Below, piece after piece: positions 1 to 7,102 of a stretch of DNA of 12,066 bases; within the stretch, counting starts at the first letter, position 1; the number at the start of each line of letters is the position of its first letter. This stretch comes from an uncultured delta proteobacterium (GTDB lineage: Bacteria > Myxococcota_A > Polyangia > Polyangiales > Ga0077539). The notes below the pieces were generated by a model. It was given only the letters and a program-made list of their open reading frames with translations, searched no databases and was not told where the DNA came from. The stretch lies in the NCBI GenBank assembly GCA_903860995.1, contig CAIOSS010001082.1, positions 1-12,066 on the forward strand, read 5' to 3'. Position numbers and translations under genes: made by a program.

Positions 1-450
1 GGCGAAGCGGCCCGCGGCGTCGGACTCACCCGCGGCCTCGAAGCGCTCCGCGGCCTGGAGGTACCGGGCCGCGAGCCCCCGCGGGTCGAGCACCGGCCGC
101 CCGTGGATGCGTCGCTCGACGTCCAGCGCCCGGACCACGTCGCGGACGCCTGCCGCCAGGGCCGCCACGCGCCCGAGCACCTCCGCGGGCAGCTCGTGCT
201 CGCGCGCCGCGTCGTCGAGCACCCGCAGCGCCTCGGCGGGCTGCCCGTCCGCGGCGAGCGCGTCGGACCACAGCACCCACGGCGCGAGCCACCCGGGCGC
301 CACCCGCCGGGCCTCCGCCGCGAGCGAGAGCGCTGCCCGGACGTCCCCCCGGGCGAGCAGGGCCTCCGCCCGACGCAGCGCGCGAACGGCCTCGTCGGGC
401 GGCGGCATGATCCGATCGAGCAGGCGTTCGAAGCGGTCGACCAGGCCCAT
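1..450 (-). CDS. TPR-like helical repeat protein, N-terminal part (partial at left edge)
   Basis: An open frame of 150 codons reads leftward from ATG at 450-448 and has no stop before the window edge, so only the N-terminus is present. The protein begins MGLVDRFERLLDRIMPPPDE and continues as Ala/Arg/Leu-rich amphipathic helices. Motifs such as AEALLARGDVRAALSLAAEA and GQPAEALRVLDDAA have the small-residue spacing of tetratricopeptide repeats. No signal peptide or membrane segment is visible, so a cytoplasmic scaffold or adaptor is likely. It is divergent from engB across 99 bp. An upstream ATG at 464-462 is out of frame. No strong Shine-Dalgarno precedes 450. No specific function can be assigned; TPR-like architecture is an inference from helix pattern. 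Confidence 0.7.
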   Translation of the reverse strand, partial: MGLVDRFERLLDRIMPPPDEAVRALRRAEALLARGDVRAALSLAAEARRVAPGWLAPWVLWSDALAADGQPAEALRVLDDAAREHELPAEVLGRVAALAAGVRDVVRALDVERRIHGRPVLDPRGLAARYLQAAERFEAAGESDAAGRFA

Positions 451-549
451 CGCCCGGTTGCCATTACCACGCGTCCGCCCTCCCCGAGCGCCGCGACCCG
501 TCACGATGGCGGGTGGCGCCGGGGCCGCCCGGGTGTATCTCCTCACCGC

Positions 550-1338
550 ATGGCCGCCCCGCATCGAAGCAACGCCCGCCCCGCCCCGCGCCCCTCGAAG
601 GACAAGCCCGGGCCCCTCGACTGCCTCGAGGCGATCTACCTCGCGGAGGCCCGCCCCGGCCACGCCCTGCCCACCCCGACGCAGCCCGAGATCGCCTTCG
701 CGGGCCGAAGCAACGTGGGCAAGTCCACCCTGCTCAACCGCCTCGCGCAGCGCCGCGCGCTCGCGCGCACCTCGAAGACCCCGGGCTGCACTCGCGGGGT
801 GGTGCTCTTTGAGCTGCGCCTCCGGGACGAGACCCGGTTGCACATCGCCGACCTCCCGGGCTACGGCTTCGCCGACCGCTCGAAGGGCGAGCGGGCCGCG
901 TGGGGCAAGCACCTGGAGGAGTACGTCGCGCGCCGCGCGTCGCTGCGCGCGGTCATCGTGCTCATCGACGTCCGCCGCGGGCCGCAGCCCGACGACCTGC
1001 AGCTCCTCGACTGGCTGCGCTTCATCCACCGCGACCCCATCGTGGTGCTCACCAAGATCGACAAGCTCTCGCGCAACGAGGTCGGCGCCGCCGTCGCGAG
1101 CGCGCACCGCGACCTCGGGGTCCCCGTGCTCGCCGTGTCGGGCGAGACCGGGGCCGGACGCGAGGAGCTTCTGCAACGAATCCGAGCGATGGTCGCACCC
1201 GTCGAGGCACAACCAGGCACAGATGCCGAGGGGGTGAGCGCGCCGGTCACGGGTGATCCCACCGTCGGGCATCCTCCCGGCACAGCCCCGGCACAACCAG
1301 ACGCCCTCGCGCGCCCGAACATTTCCGATCACGCGTGA
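550..1338 (+). CDS. engB: Ribosome biogenesis GTP-binding protein EngB (YihA/YsxC) with C-terminal extension
   Basis: EngB is an essential TRAFAC-class GTPase that assists late assembly of the 50S ribosomal subunit in the cytoplasm. From ATG 550 the product is 262 aa. The G1 P-loop GRSNVGKST is at residues 52-60, the switch I motif SKTPGCT follows, G3 DLPGYGFAD is at 101-109, G4 TKID at 168-171, and the G5-like SGETGAG starts at 197. The frame is open far upstream (to 103), but ATG 550 puts the P-loop at the usual distance from the N-terminus, and the upstream sequence overlaps the divergent minus-strand gene. Two oddities stand out. The usual Arg in SKTPGRT is Cys. A Pro/Gly/Thr-rich tail of about 45 residues (218-262) extends past the normal EngB end of about 200 aa. 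No clear Shine-Dalgarno is seen. Confidence 0.93.
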   Translation: MAAPHRSNARPAPRPSKDKPGPLDCLEAIYLAEARPGHALPTPTQPEIAFAGRSNVGKSTLLNRLAQRRALARTSKTPGCTRGVVLFELRLRDETRLHIADLPGYGFADRSKGERAAWGKHLEEYVARRASLRAVIVLIDVRRGPQPDDLQLLDWLRFIHRDPIVVLTKIDKLSRNEVGAAVASAHRDLGVPVLAVSGETGAGREELLQRIRAMVAPVEAQPGTDAEGVSAPVTGDPTVGHPPGTAPAQPDALARPNISDHA

Positions 1339-1373
1339 TTGACGGCCTCCCGGCGCTGGCCGAGAGTCGTGCC

Positions 1374-2258
1374 ATGCTTCTGCGATGGCTCGCACCGCTC
1401 ACCTTTGTGGCGTTGACGTTGTTCACATCCGGGGCTGGGGGCGCGGGTGTGCCACCGGTTCGGATGCCCATTCGCATCGTCGATGTCCGCGGGGCGGCGT
1501 CCATCCTGCAGCGCGGTGCCGCCGTCCTCGACGCGCGCGACGCGGCCTCCTTCGCGCAGGGGCATCTGCCCGGGGCGCAGATGTACGCCTGGCAGGCATT
1601 CACGGGAGAGGGCGCGGCGCGGGGGCGGCTGAAGCCTGACGCCCAGGCGCTGGCACAGGCCGTCGCAGCCCTCGGCGTCGACGGCGCGCGGCCTGCTCTC
1701 GTCTACGGCAGCGGCGCGAGCGGCTGGGGCGAGGAGGGGCACGCGGCCTGGCTGCTGGCGCTCCTCGGGCACCCCGACGTGGCGCTGCTCGACGGGGGAT
1801 TCACGGCGTGGAAGTCCGCCGGGCGACCGGTGGTGACCTCCCACGCCCGGGCCACGATGGGCCGCTTCGGCGCGCGCTGGCGCGACGACCTCGTGGCGCG
1901 CAAGGCCGACGTGGGCGCCGCGCGGGCGCAGGTCATTGACGTCCGCAGCGGCCTGGAGTTTCGAGGGGCGACGCCCTACGGGGAGGCGCGGGGTGGGCAC
2001 ATCCCCGGGGCGAGGCACATCGACTGGCGCACCCTGCTCGACGAGCGGGGCCGGCTGGTGCCGTCGTCGCGGGTGGTCCGCCTGCTCTCCGACGCGGGCA
2101 TCGACCCCGGGCGCGAGATCGTCACCTGCTGCACGTGCGGCGTGCGCAGCGCCATGGCGGCGGTGGCCCTGGCCGCGCGCGGCGTGTCGTCGGTGCGCAA
2201 CTACGACGGCTCGCTCGCGGAGTGGTCGGCCGATCCCAACGCCCCGATGGAGCGGTGA
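1374..2258 (+). CDS. Exported two-domain rhodanese-family sulfurtransferase
   Basis: This 294-aa protein has tandem rhodanese domains, the layout of thiosulfate and 3-mercaptopyruvate sulfurtransferases, which carry sulfane sulfur on a cysteine persulfide. The N-terminus (MLLRWLAPLTFVALTLF...) is a signal peptide ending near GAGGAG, so the protein is probably periplasmic. The first domain (about 30-145) lacks a catalytic Cys (VYGSGASGWG at the equivalent site), as usual. The second (about 170-290) has ATPYGEARGGHIPGARHIDW and an active loop CTCGVR at 253-258, with C253 as the likely catalytic Cys. C252 and C255 flank it. GTG 1335 would overlap the engB stop, but it adds an acidic 13-residue leader before the signal peptide, so ATG 1374 is preferred. 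The stop overlaps the kinase start. The loop does not match the CGSGVT of mercaptopyruvate enzymes, so the sulfur donor is uncertain. Confidence 0.88.
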   Translation: MLLRWLAPLTFVALTLFTSGAGGAGVPPVRMPIRIVDVRGAASILQRGAAVLDARDAASFAQGHLPGAQMYAWQAFTGEGAARGRLKPDAQALAQAVAALGVDGARPALVYGSGASGWGEEGHAAWLLALLGHPDVALLDGGFTAWKSAGRPVVTSHARATMGRFGARWRDDLVARKADVGAARAQVIDVRSGLEFRGATPYGEARGGHIPGARHIDWRTLLDERGRLVPSSRVVRLLSDAGIDPGREIVTCCTCGVRSAMAAVALAARGVSSVRNYDGSLAEWSADPNAPMER

Positions 2259-4108
2259 TCTCCCGCGAGCAGGCCACCGCGCCGCGGGCCCCGCGTGGCG
2301 CACGCTGCCCCAACTGCGGCGACGTGGTCCCCGCGGGGTCCCTGCGCTGCGACCGCGACGGCTGGCTCTACAGCGACGTCCTCGACACGTTCTCGGGCGC
2401 CACGCTGGCGGGGCGCTACCGGGTCATCGCGCGCCTCGGCCGCGGGGGCATGTCGAGCGTGTACCTCGCCCGGCACCTCATGATCGACCGCCTCGCGGCC
2501 GTGAAGGTGCTGCGCTCCGACCTCAGCCGCGACCCGGTGCACCGCGACCGCTTCCTGCGCGAGGCCCGCGCGGTCAACCGCATCCAGCACGAGAACGTCA
2601 TCGACATCAGCGACTACGGCGAGACCTCCGAAGGGCTCGTGTACCTGGTGATGGAGTACGTCCCGGGGGAGAGCCTGCTCGCGGCCATCGCCCGGGGCCC
2701 GCTCGCCCTACGCCGGGCGCTGGACATCACCCGGCAGATCGCCTCGGGCCTCGCCCGCGCCCACCAGATGGAGGTCATCCACCGCGACCTCAAGCCCGAC
2801 AACGTGCTGCTCATCCCGCGGGACGACCGGCGCGACCAGGTGAAGCTCCTCGATTTCGGCATCGCGAAGCTCCTCGACCAGCCCTCGCTCACGCTGAGCA
2901 ACAAGGTCTTCGGGACGCCCGGGTACATCGCCCCGGAGTACGCGACCGGCGGGGCCATCACGCCGCGCACCGACCTCTACTCCCTCGGCGTGGTGCTCTA
3001 CGAGATGGTCACCGGCTCGCTGCCCTTCGAGGTCGAGCACCTCGGCGAGCTGATGCTCAAGCACGTGATGGAGGCGCCCATCCCCCCGCGGGCGCGGGTG
3101 CCCTCCATCCCCGAGCCCATCGAGCGCTTCGTCCTGCGCTGCCTGGAGAAGCAGCCCGAGCGGCGCTTCCAGAACGCGCACGAGCTCATCGAGCACATCG
3201 ACGCGCTGCGCCGTGACCTGTCCGGCGACCCGGTGCTCGACGCGCTGCCCCCGCCCCGGGAGCCCGCGGCGGTGATGGGCTGGACGCCCACCATCGCGGT
3301 GCGCGGCGTCGACCCCGACCCCGTCGACGAGGGGCCGACGCGGGTGCGCGGATCGCTCGTACCGCTACCCCTGGCGGCGCCGGTGCGGGGGCGGGAGAGC
3401 TCGCCGAGCGACCTGCTCAACATCCCCCGCGGCGGCGCGGGCATCGGCGGGGTGCTGGACGTCCCTGCGCCCGAGCGCGTCGACCCGGTCGAGCGGCCGA
3501 GGGCGTGGCGGGCGTTCATCGACGCGGTCACCACCCGCCTCGCGGCGATGTTCTGGGGCGACCCCGTGGCGGAGGTGAAGGCCCGGCTCGGGGCGATGCG
3601 CGCGCGGGTCGCCGCGATGGACGTCGCCGTGACGCAGCTGGAGATCGACCGGGTGCGCGCGCTCGGCGTCGAGGCCCGGGCCCGCGAGCTGCGCATCGAC
3701 CACGGCAACGCCGTCGACGCGCTCGCCGCCACGCTCACGCAGCACGGGCGCGAGCGCGACGACTCGGCGTCGCGGCGCGCGGCGCTGCTGCGACGGCGCG
3801 AGCAGGTGCTGCGCGAGTCGGTGCCCGGCGCGGCGGCGCTGGGGGCCTCCGACGCCATCCTCTGGGAGCTCGCGGCCTGCGAGGAGACGCTGCGCGAGCA
3901 GGTCGCCGCGTGCGACGCGCTAGAGTCGCAGCTGCACGACATCGAGTCGCAGCTCACCCAGGAGGAGCGCACGCTCGCGGTCGAGCTCGACGCGCTCATC
4001 CGCGAGCTCAGCGTAACCCTCGAGTCCATCGATGCCCTCGACGCCTCGCTGCGGGCCGACGTCGACGACCTCGACGCGACGGTGGCTGCAAAGTCGGCGG
4101 ATCGTTGA
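2255..4108 (+). CDS. Cytosolic Ser/Thr protein kinase with N-terminal Cys-rich motif and C-terminal coiled coil
   Basis: A Hanks-type kinase of 617 aa. Residues 18-36 hold a zinc-ribbon-like motif, CPNCG then CDRDG (C18, C21, C32, with D35 where a fourth ligand would sit). The kinase domain spans about 55-316. It has the glycine loop LGRGGMSSVY (61-70), ATP-anchoring K84, catalytic HRDLKPDN (176-183, D178), DFG at 200-202 and APE at 226-228, so it should be active. A Pro/Arg linker (about 320-438) leads to a long Ala/Arg/Glu coiled coil (439-617). No membrane segment is visible, unlike PknB-type receptor kinases. GTG 2255 is chosen because it overlaps the rhodanese TGA (GTGA), implying translational coupling; GTG 2222 is an in-frame alternative. 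Substrates are unknown. The next gene starts 33 bp downstream. Confidence 0.93.
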   Translation: MISREQATAPRAPRGARCPNCGDVVPAGSLRCDRDGWLYSDVLDTFSGATLAGRYRVIARLGRGGMSSVYLARHLMIDRLAAVKVLRSDLSRDPVHRDRFLREARAVNRIQHENVIDISDYGETSEGLVYLVMEYVPGESLLAAIARGPLALRRALDITRQIASGLARAHQMEVIHRDLKPDNVLLIPRDDRRDQVKLLDFGIAKLLDQPSLTLSNKVFGTPGYIAPEYATGGAITPRTDLYSLGVVLYEMVTGSLPFEVEHLGELMLKHVMEAPIPPRARVPSIPEPIERFVLRCLEKQPERRFQNAHELIEHIDALRRDLSGDPVLDALPPPREPAAVMGWTPTIAVRGVDPDPVDEGPTRVRGSLVPLPLAAPVRGRESSPSDLLNIPRGGAGIGGVLDVPAPERVDPVERPRAWRAFIDAVTTRLAAMFWGDPVAEVKARLGAMRARVAAMDVAVTQLEIDRVRALGVEARARELRIDHGNAVDALAATLTQHGRERDDSASRRAALLRRREQVLRESVPGAAALGASDAILWELAACEETLREQVAACDALESQLHDIESQLTQEERTLAVELDALIRELSVTLESIDALDASLRADVDDLDATVAAKSADR

Positions 4109-4141
4109 ACCTTTCGCGTCCGCTGAGGTAGGGTTCCGGCG

Positions 4142-5143
4142 ATGTCGACCCGCCGCACGCAATGCATCTGGCTGCTCCCGGGCCTGCTCGCAGCCATCTG
4201 CGCCGCGTCGCCCGCGAGCGCGCAGCCCCAACCCTCCGCTACGCCCGCCGCCACGCCCGCCGCCACGCCCGCCGCCACGCCCGAGGCCCTCGCCGACGCG
4301 CGCCGCGCCTACGCGGAGGGCACCGAGCACTTCAACGCCGGTCGCTTCGCCGAGGCGCTCGCCGCCTTCGAGCGCGCCTTCGCGATGCGCGCCAACCCGG
4401 TGGTGCTCAAGCCCATCGCGGAGTGCCACGAGCGCCTGGGCCACGTGCCCGAGGCCATCGCGGCGCTCGAGCGCTACCTCCGCGAGCTGCCGACGGCGTC
4501 TGACCACGCGCTGCTGGAGGCGCGGCTCGCGTCGCTCCGGCAGCGCCCCGCGCGGGTGACCGTCAGCAGCGTCCCGGAGGGCGCGCAGATCACCGTCGAC
4601 GGCGAGGCCCGGCCGCAGCGCACCCCCGCGGACGTCGACGTCGCGCCGGGGCACCACCGCGTCAGCGCGACCCTGCCGGGCTACCGCGCGACGGAGCGCG
4701 AGCTCGACACGAGCGCCGGCGTGGCCGTCTCGGTCGGCGTGGCGCTCGAGCGCGACGGCGCCGCGGGCGTCAACGCTCCGCCCGAGCGCGCCCCGTCAGG
4801 CGCGATCACCCCGCCGCCGCCCGCGGCGGGGCGAAGGGTGAGCTCGGCCGTGTGGGTCGCCACGGCGGTGGCGGGCGCGGCCGCGGTGGCGGGCACGGTG
4901 TTCGGCATCATGGCGCTGTCCGATGCCAACGACTACGAGCTCGCGCCGACGCAAGACCTGCTCGATCGCGGGCAGCGCAACGCGCTCCTGTCTGACGTCG
5001 GGTTCGGGGCGGCGCTGCTCTCGGCGGGCGTCGCGGTGGTGGTGTACTTCGCCGACCGCGGGCGCTCGGAGGCGGTCGCGCCGACGGCTGCGAGCGCGGG
5101 GCGGTTGCAGCTGACAGGCACCGGCCTTCGAGTGACGTTCTGA
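4142..5143 (+). CDS. Exported TPR and PEGA-domain protein with two C-terminal membrane segments
   Basis: A 333-aa protein with a signal peptide ending ASPASA-QP at 27/28. A low-complexity linker of four TPAA-type units (34-49) follows. Next come TPR-like helices (about 51-135), including YAEGTEHFNAGRFAEALAAF and a second unit around H96-L116. A PEGA domain (about 138-205) follows, recognisable by VSSVPEGAQITVDG and LPGYRATERELD. PEGA domains are beta-rich extracytoplasmic modules named for this motif. Two hydrophobic segments at about 237-259 and 286-306 suggest membrane anchoring near the C-terminus. The gene lies 33 bp after the kinase and 16 bp before the repeat lipoprotein, so it probably shares their transcript. 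A weak AGGG at 4130-4133 may serve as ribosome-binding site. The role is unknown; an envelope scaffold is an inference. Confidence 0.88.
   Translation: MSTRRTQCIWLLPGLLAAICAASPASAQPQPSATPAATPAATPAATPEALADARRAYAEGTEHFNAGRFAEALAAFERAFAMRANPVVLKPIAECHERLGHVPEAIAALERYLRELPTASDHALLEARLASLRQRPARVTVSSVPEGAQITVDGEARPQRTPADVDVAPGHHRVSATLPGYRATERELDTSAGVAVSVGVALERDGAAGVNAPPERAPSGAITPPPPAAGRRVSSAVWVATAVAGAAAVAGTVFGIMALSDANDYELAPTQDLLDRGQRNALLSDVGFGAALLSAGVAVVVYFADRGRSEAVAPTAASAGRLQLTGTGLRVTF
4241..4288 (+). repeat. 12-bp tandem repeat, four copies, coding for a TPAA linker
   Basis: The unit acgcccgccgcc occurs three times exactly and a fourth time with two changes (acgcccgaggcc). It encodes Thr-Pro-Ala-Ala units directly after the signal peptide of the TPR-PEGA protein. 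Copy number could vary in frame without breaking the gene. Confidence 0.9.
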
Positions 5144-5144
5144 C

Positions 5145-5149
5145 GGAGG
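5145..5149 (+). promoter_or_regulatory. Shine-Dalgarno site fixing the GTG start of the repeat lipoprotein
   Basis: GGAGG lies just after the TPR-PEGA stop codon and 10 bases before GTG 5160. This supports the GTG start over the in-frame ATG at 5184, which would remove the three arginines of the signal peptide. Confidence 0.6.
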
Positions 5150-5159
5150 CGCGGATTAC

Positions 5160-5726
5160 GTGAGACGACGACTGCCATGGCTGATGGGTGTCCTGGGCTT
5201 CGCGACCCTGGCCGGGTGCCAGCTGATCGCGAGCTTCGACGAGGGGCGCCTCGACGGCGGCGCCGATGCGGGCGTGGTCGACAGCGGCGTGACGGACGCG
5301 GGGGGTGACTCCGGGGTCGACGTGGTCGTCGCCGATCGGCCGACCGACACCGGCGCGACAGACGCCGCTCCGGGCGACGTACTGGCGATCGACGTCGCGG
5401 ACGCGGGCACGCCCGACGCCGGCGGCACGGACAGCGGCGTGACCGACGCGGGTCCGATGGATACCGGCCCCGCGGACACCGGCCCCGAAGACAGCGGCCC
5501 CGCGGACAGCGGCCCCGCGGATACCGGCCCGGGAGACACGGGACCCATGGACACCGGGCCCGCGGACACCGGCCCCGAAGACACTGGACCCGAAGACACT
5601 GGACCCGCGGACACCGGGCCCGCGGACACCGGCCCCGAAGACACTGGACCCGCGGACGCCGGGCCCGCCGACACCGGCCCCGAAGACACCGGGCCCACGG
5701 ACGCGGGTGACGACGTCCCCGACTGA
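5160..5726 (+). CDS. Lipoprotein with acidic DTGP pentapeptide repeat tail
   Basis: A 188-aa protein starting at GTG. The N-terminus MRRRLPWLMGVLGFATLAGC is a type II signal peptide with lipobox LAGC and acylated C20. Gln, not Asp, follows the Cys, which is compatible with outer-membrane placement if Lol rules apply. The rest is Asp/Gly/Ala/Thr-rich with no globular domain that I recognise. Irregular DAG/DSG motifs (about 30-95) lead into about 17 units of xD(T/S/A)GP from residue 96 to near the C-terminus. Very few Lys or Arg follow the lipobox, so the mature chain is strongly acidic. The start lies 16 bp after the TPR-PEGA gene. Asp-rich low-complexity lipoproteins like this are common in Myxococcota; a spacer, surface-coat or cation-binding role is only inferred. 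Confidence 0.85.
   Translation: MRRRLPWLMGVLGFATLAGCQLIASFDEGRLDGGADAGVVDSGVTDAGGDSGVDVVVADRPTDTGATDAAPGDVLAIDVADAGTPDAGGTDSGVTDAGPMDTGPADTGPEDSGPADSGPADTGPGDTGPMDTGPADTGPEDTGPEDTGPADTGPADTGPEDTGPADAGPADTGPEDTGPTDAGDDVPD
5445..5708 (+). repeat. 15-bp coding tandem repeat encoding xDTGP units
   Basis: About 17 in-frame units of 15 bp encode xDTGP, xDSGP or xDAGP, with x mostly Ala or Glu. Nucleotide variants such as gacaccggccccgcg and gacactggacccgaa alternate. A 44-base exact match (5549-5592 and 5609-5652) at a 60-bp offset shows that blocks of four units were duplicated. Confidence 0.93.
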
Positions 5727-5784
5727 GCGCTTCTCTGGAGCCTCCGCCCTCACGGCCACCGCACCAACCACTGGAGACTGATCG

Positions 5785-7065
5785 ATGAGCGATTCCGCGA
5801 TCCGTTATGTCGTCGCCCGGGAGATCCTGGACTCTCGCGGCAATCCCACCGTCGAGGTCGAGGTTGAGCTGGAGGGCGGCGCGGTCGGCCGCGCGGCGGT
5901 GCCGTCCGGCGCGAGCACGGGCAAGCACGAGGCCCTCGAGCTGCGCGACAGTGACAAGCGCTTCGGCGGCAAAGGGGTCTTGAAGGCCGTCGAGAACGTG
6001 CACCTCCTGGGGCGCTCCATCGAAGACCTCGACGCCTTCGATCAGCAGCACATCGACACGGTGATGATCGACGCCGATGGCACGCCCAACAAGTCGAAGT
6101 ACGGCGCCAACGCCATCCTCGGCGTGTCGATGGCGGTCGCGCGGGCCGGCGCCGAGTCGATGTCCATCCCGCTCTGGCGGTACCTCGGCGGCACCATCGC
6201 CTGCACGCTCCCGGTGCCGATGATGAACATCCTCAACGGCGGCGCCCACGCGGACAACGGGCTCGACGTGCAGGAGTTCATGATCTGCCCCGTGGGCTTC
6301 GACCGCTACTCCGACGCGCTCCGCGCCGGCGCGGAGATCTTCCACAAGCTCAAGGGCACCCTGAAGAAGGAGGGCCTCGCGACCTCCGTGGGCGACGAGG
6401 GCGGCTTCGCCCCGCGGCTGAAGAGCAACGAGGAGGCCCTCGAGCGCGTGGCCGCCGCGGTCACCGACGCGGGGTACAAGCTGGGCGGGGAGGTCGCGCT
6501 CGCCCTCGACGTCGCCGCGAGCGAGTTCTTCGACACGAAGACCCGGCGCTATCGATGGAACGGCGAGACCCTCGACGCCGCTGCCCTCTTCGAGCGCTAC
6601 CGGCTGATGACCGAGCGCTTCCCGCTGATCTCCATCGAAGACGGCGCCGCCGAGGATGACTGGGAGGGGTGGAAGCTCCTGACCTCGCAGCTCGGCGCGG
6701 GCACGCAGCTCGTGGGCGACGACCTCTTCGTCACCAACCCCGAGCGGCTGAAGCGCGGCATCACCGACGGGGTCGCCAACTCGATCCTCATCAAGCTCAA
6801 CCAGATCGGGACGGTCACCGAAACGCTGGCCACGATGCGCATGGCGGCGCGCGCGGGCTACACCTCCGTGGTGTCGCACCGCTCGGGCGAGACCGAGGAC
6901 ACCTTCATCGCCGACCTCACCGTCGCCACCAACGCGGGCCTCATCAAGACGGGCAGCCTGTCGCGCGGCGAGCGCACCGCCAAGTACAACCAGCTCCTGC
7001 GCATCGAGGCGCAGCTCGCCGACGGCGCCGTCTACCTCGGTCGCAGCGCCTTCCGCGCGCGCTGA
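5785..7065 (+). CDS. eno: Enolase (phosphopyruvate hydratase)
   Basis: Enolase interconverts 2-phosphoglycerate and phosphoenolpyruvate in glycolysis. In some bacteria it also sits in the RNA degradosome. The 426-aa product matches the usual bacterial length. All expected catalytic and metal residues are visible: SGASTGKHEA loop (41-50), H155 in GGAHADN, E164 and E205 (GDEGGFAP), Mg ligands D242, E285 (SIEDGAAEDDW) and D312 (GDDLFVTN), K337 (LIKLNQIGT), H365 in SHRSGET, and K388. The start ATG follows GGAG at 5773-5776 with 8-base spacing. A 58-bp gap separates it from the repeat lipoprotein, so it may have its own promoter, although none is obvious. It converges with the minus-strand amidohydrolase 37 bp downstream. 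Confidence 0.98.
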   Translation: MSDSAIRYVVAREILDSRGNPTVEVEVELEGGAVGRAAVPSGASTGKHEALELRDSDKRFGGKGVLKAVENVHLLGRSIEDLDAFDQQHIDTVMIDADGTPNKSKYGANAILGVSMAVARAGAESMSIPLWRYLGGTIACTLPVPMMNILNGGAHADNGLDVQEFMICPVGFDRYSDALRAGAEIFHKLKGTLKKEGLATSVGDEGGFAPRLKSNEEALERVAAAVTDAGYKLGGEVALALDVAASEFFDTKTRRYRWNGETLDAAALFERYRLMTERFPLISIEDGAAEDDWEGWKLLTSQLGAGTQLVGDDLFVTNPERLKRGITDGVANSILIKLNQIGTVTETLATMRMAARAGYTSVVSHRSGETEDTFIADLTVATNAGLIKTGSLSRGERTAKYNQLLRIEAQLADGAVYLGRSAFRAR

Positions 7066-7102
7066 CCGCCTCCCGCTCCCCCCTTCGTCACCATCGTACC
7101 GA

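Noticed and set aside
103..549. Upstream extension of the engB frame
   Set aside because: It overlaps the divergent TPR-like gene and has no EngB similarity. ATG 550 gives a normal N-terminus.
2998..4278. 426-codon Ser/Arg-rich minus-strand frame opposite the kinase coiled coil
   Set aside because: Low-complexity shadow with no domain; the plus-strand kinase accounts for the region.
5156..5698. Minus-strand frame encoding MGPVSSGPVSAGP repeats, collagen-like in look
   Set aside because: It is the antisense reading of the DTGP repeat. The plus strand has a lipobox, a Shine-Dalgarno and operon context; this frame has none.
5445..5708. Regular 15-bp repeats considered as a CRISPR-like array
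   Set aside because: The period is far too short, there are no unique spacers, and the units are in frame within a signal-bearing gene.
7066..7102. Terminator between enolase and the amidohydrolase
   Set aside because: No stem-loop or T-run is visible in the 37-bp convergent gap.
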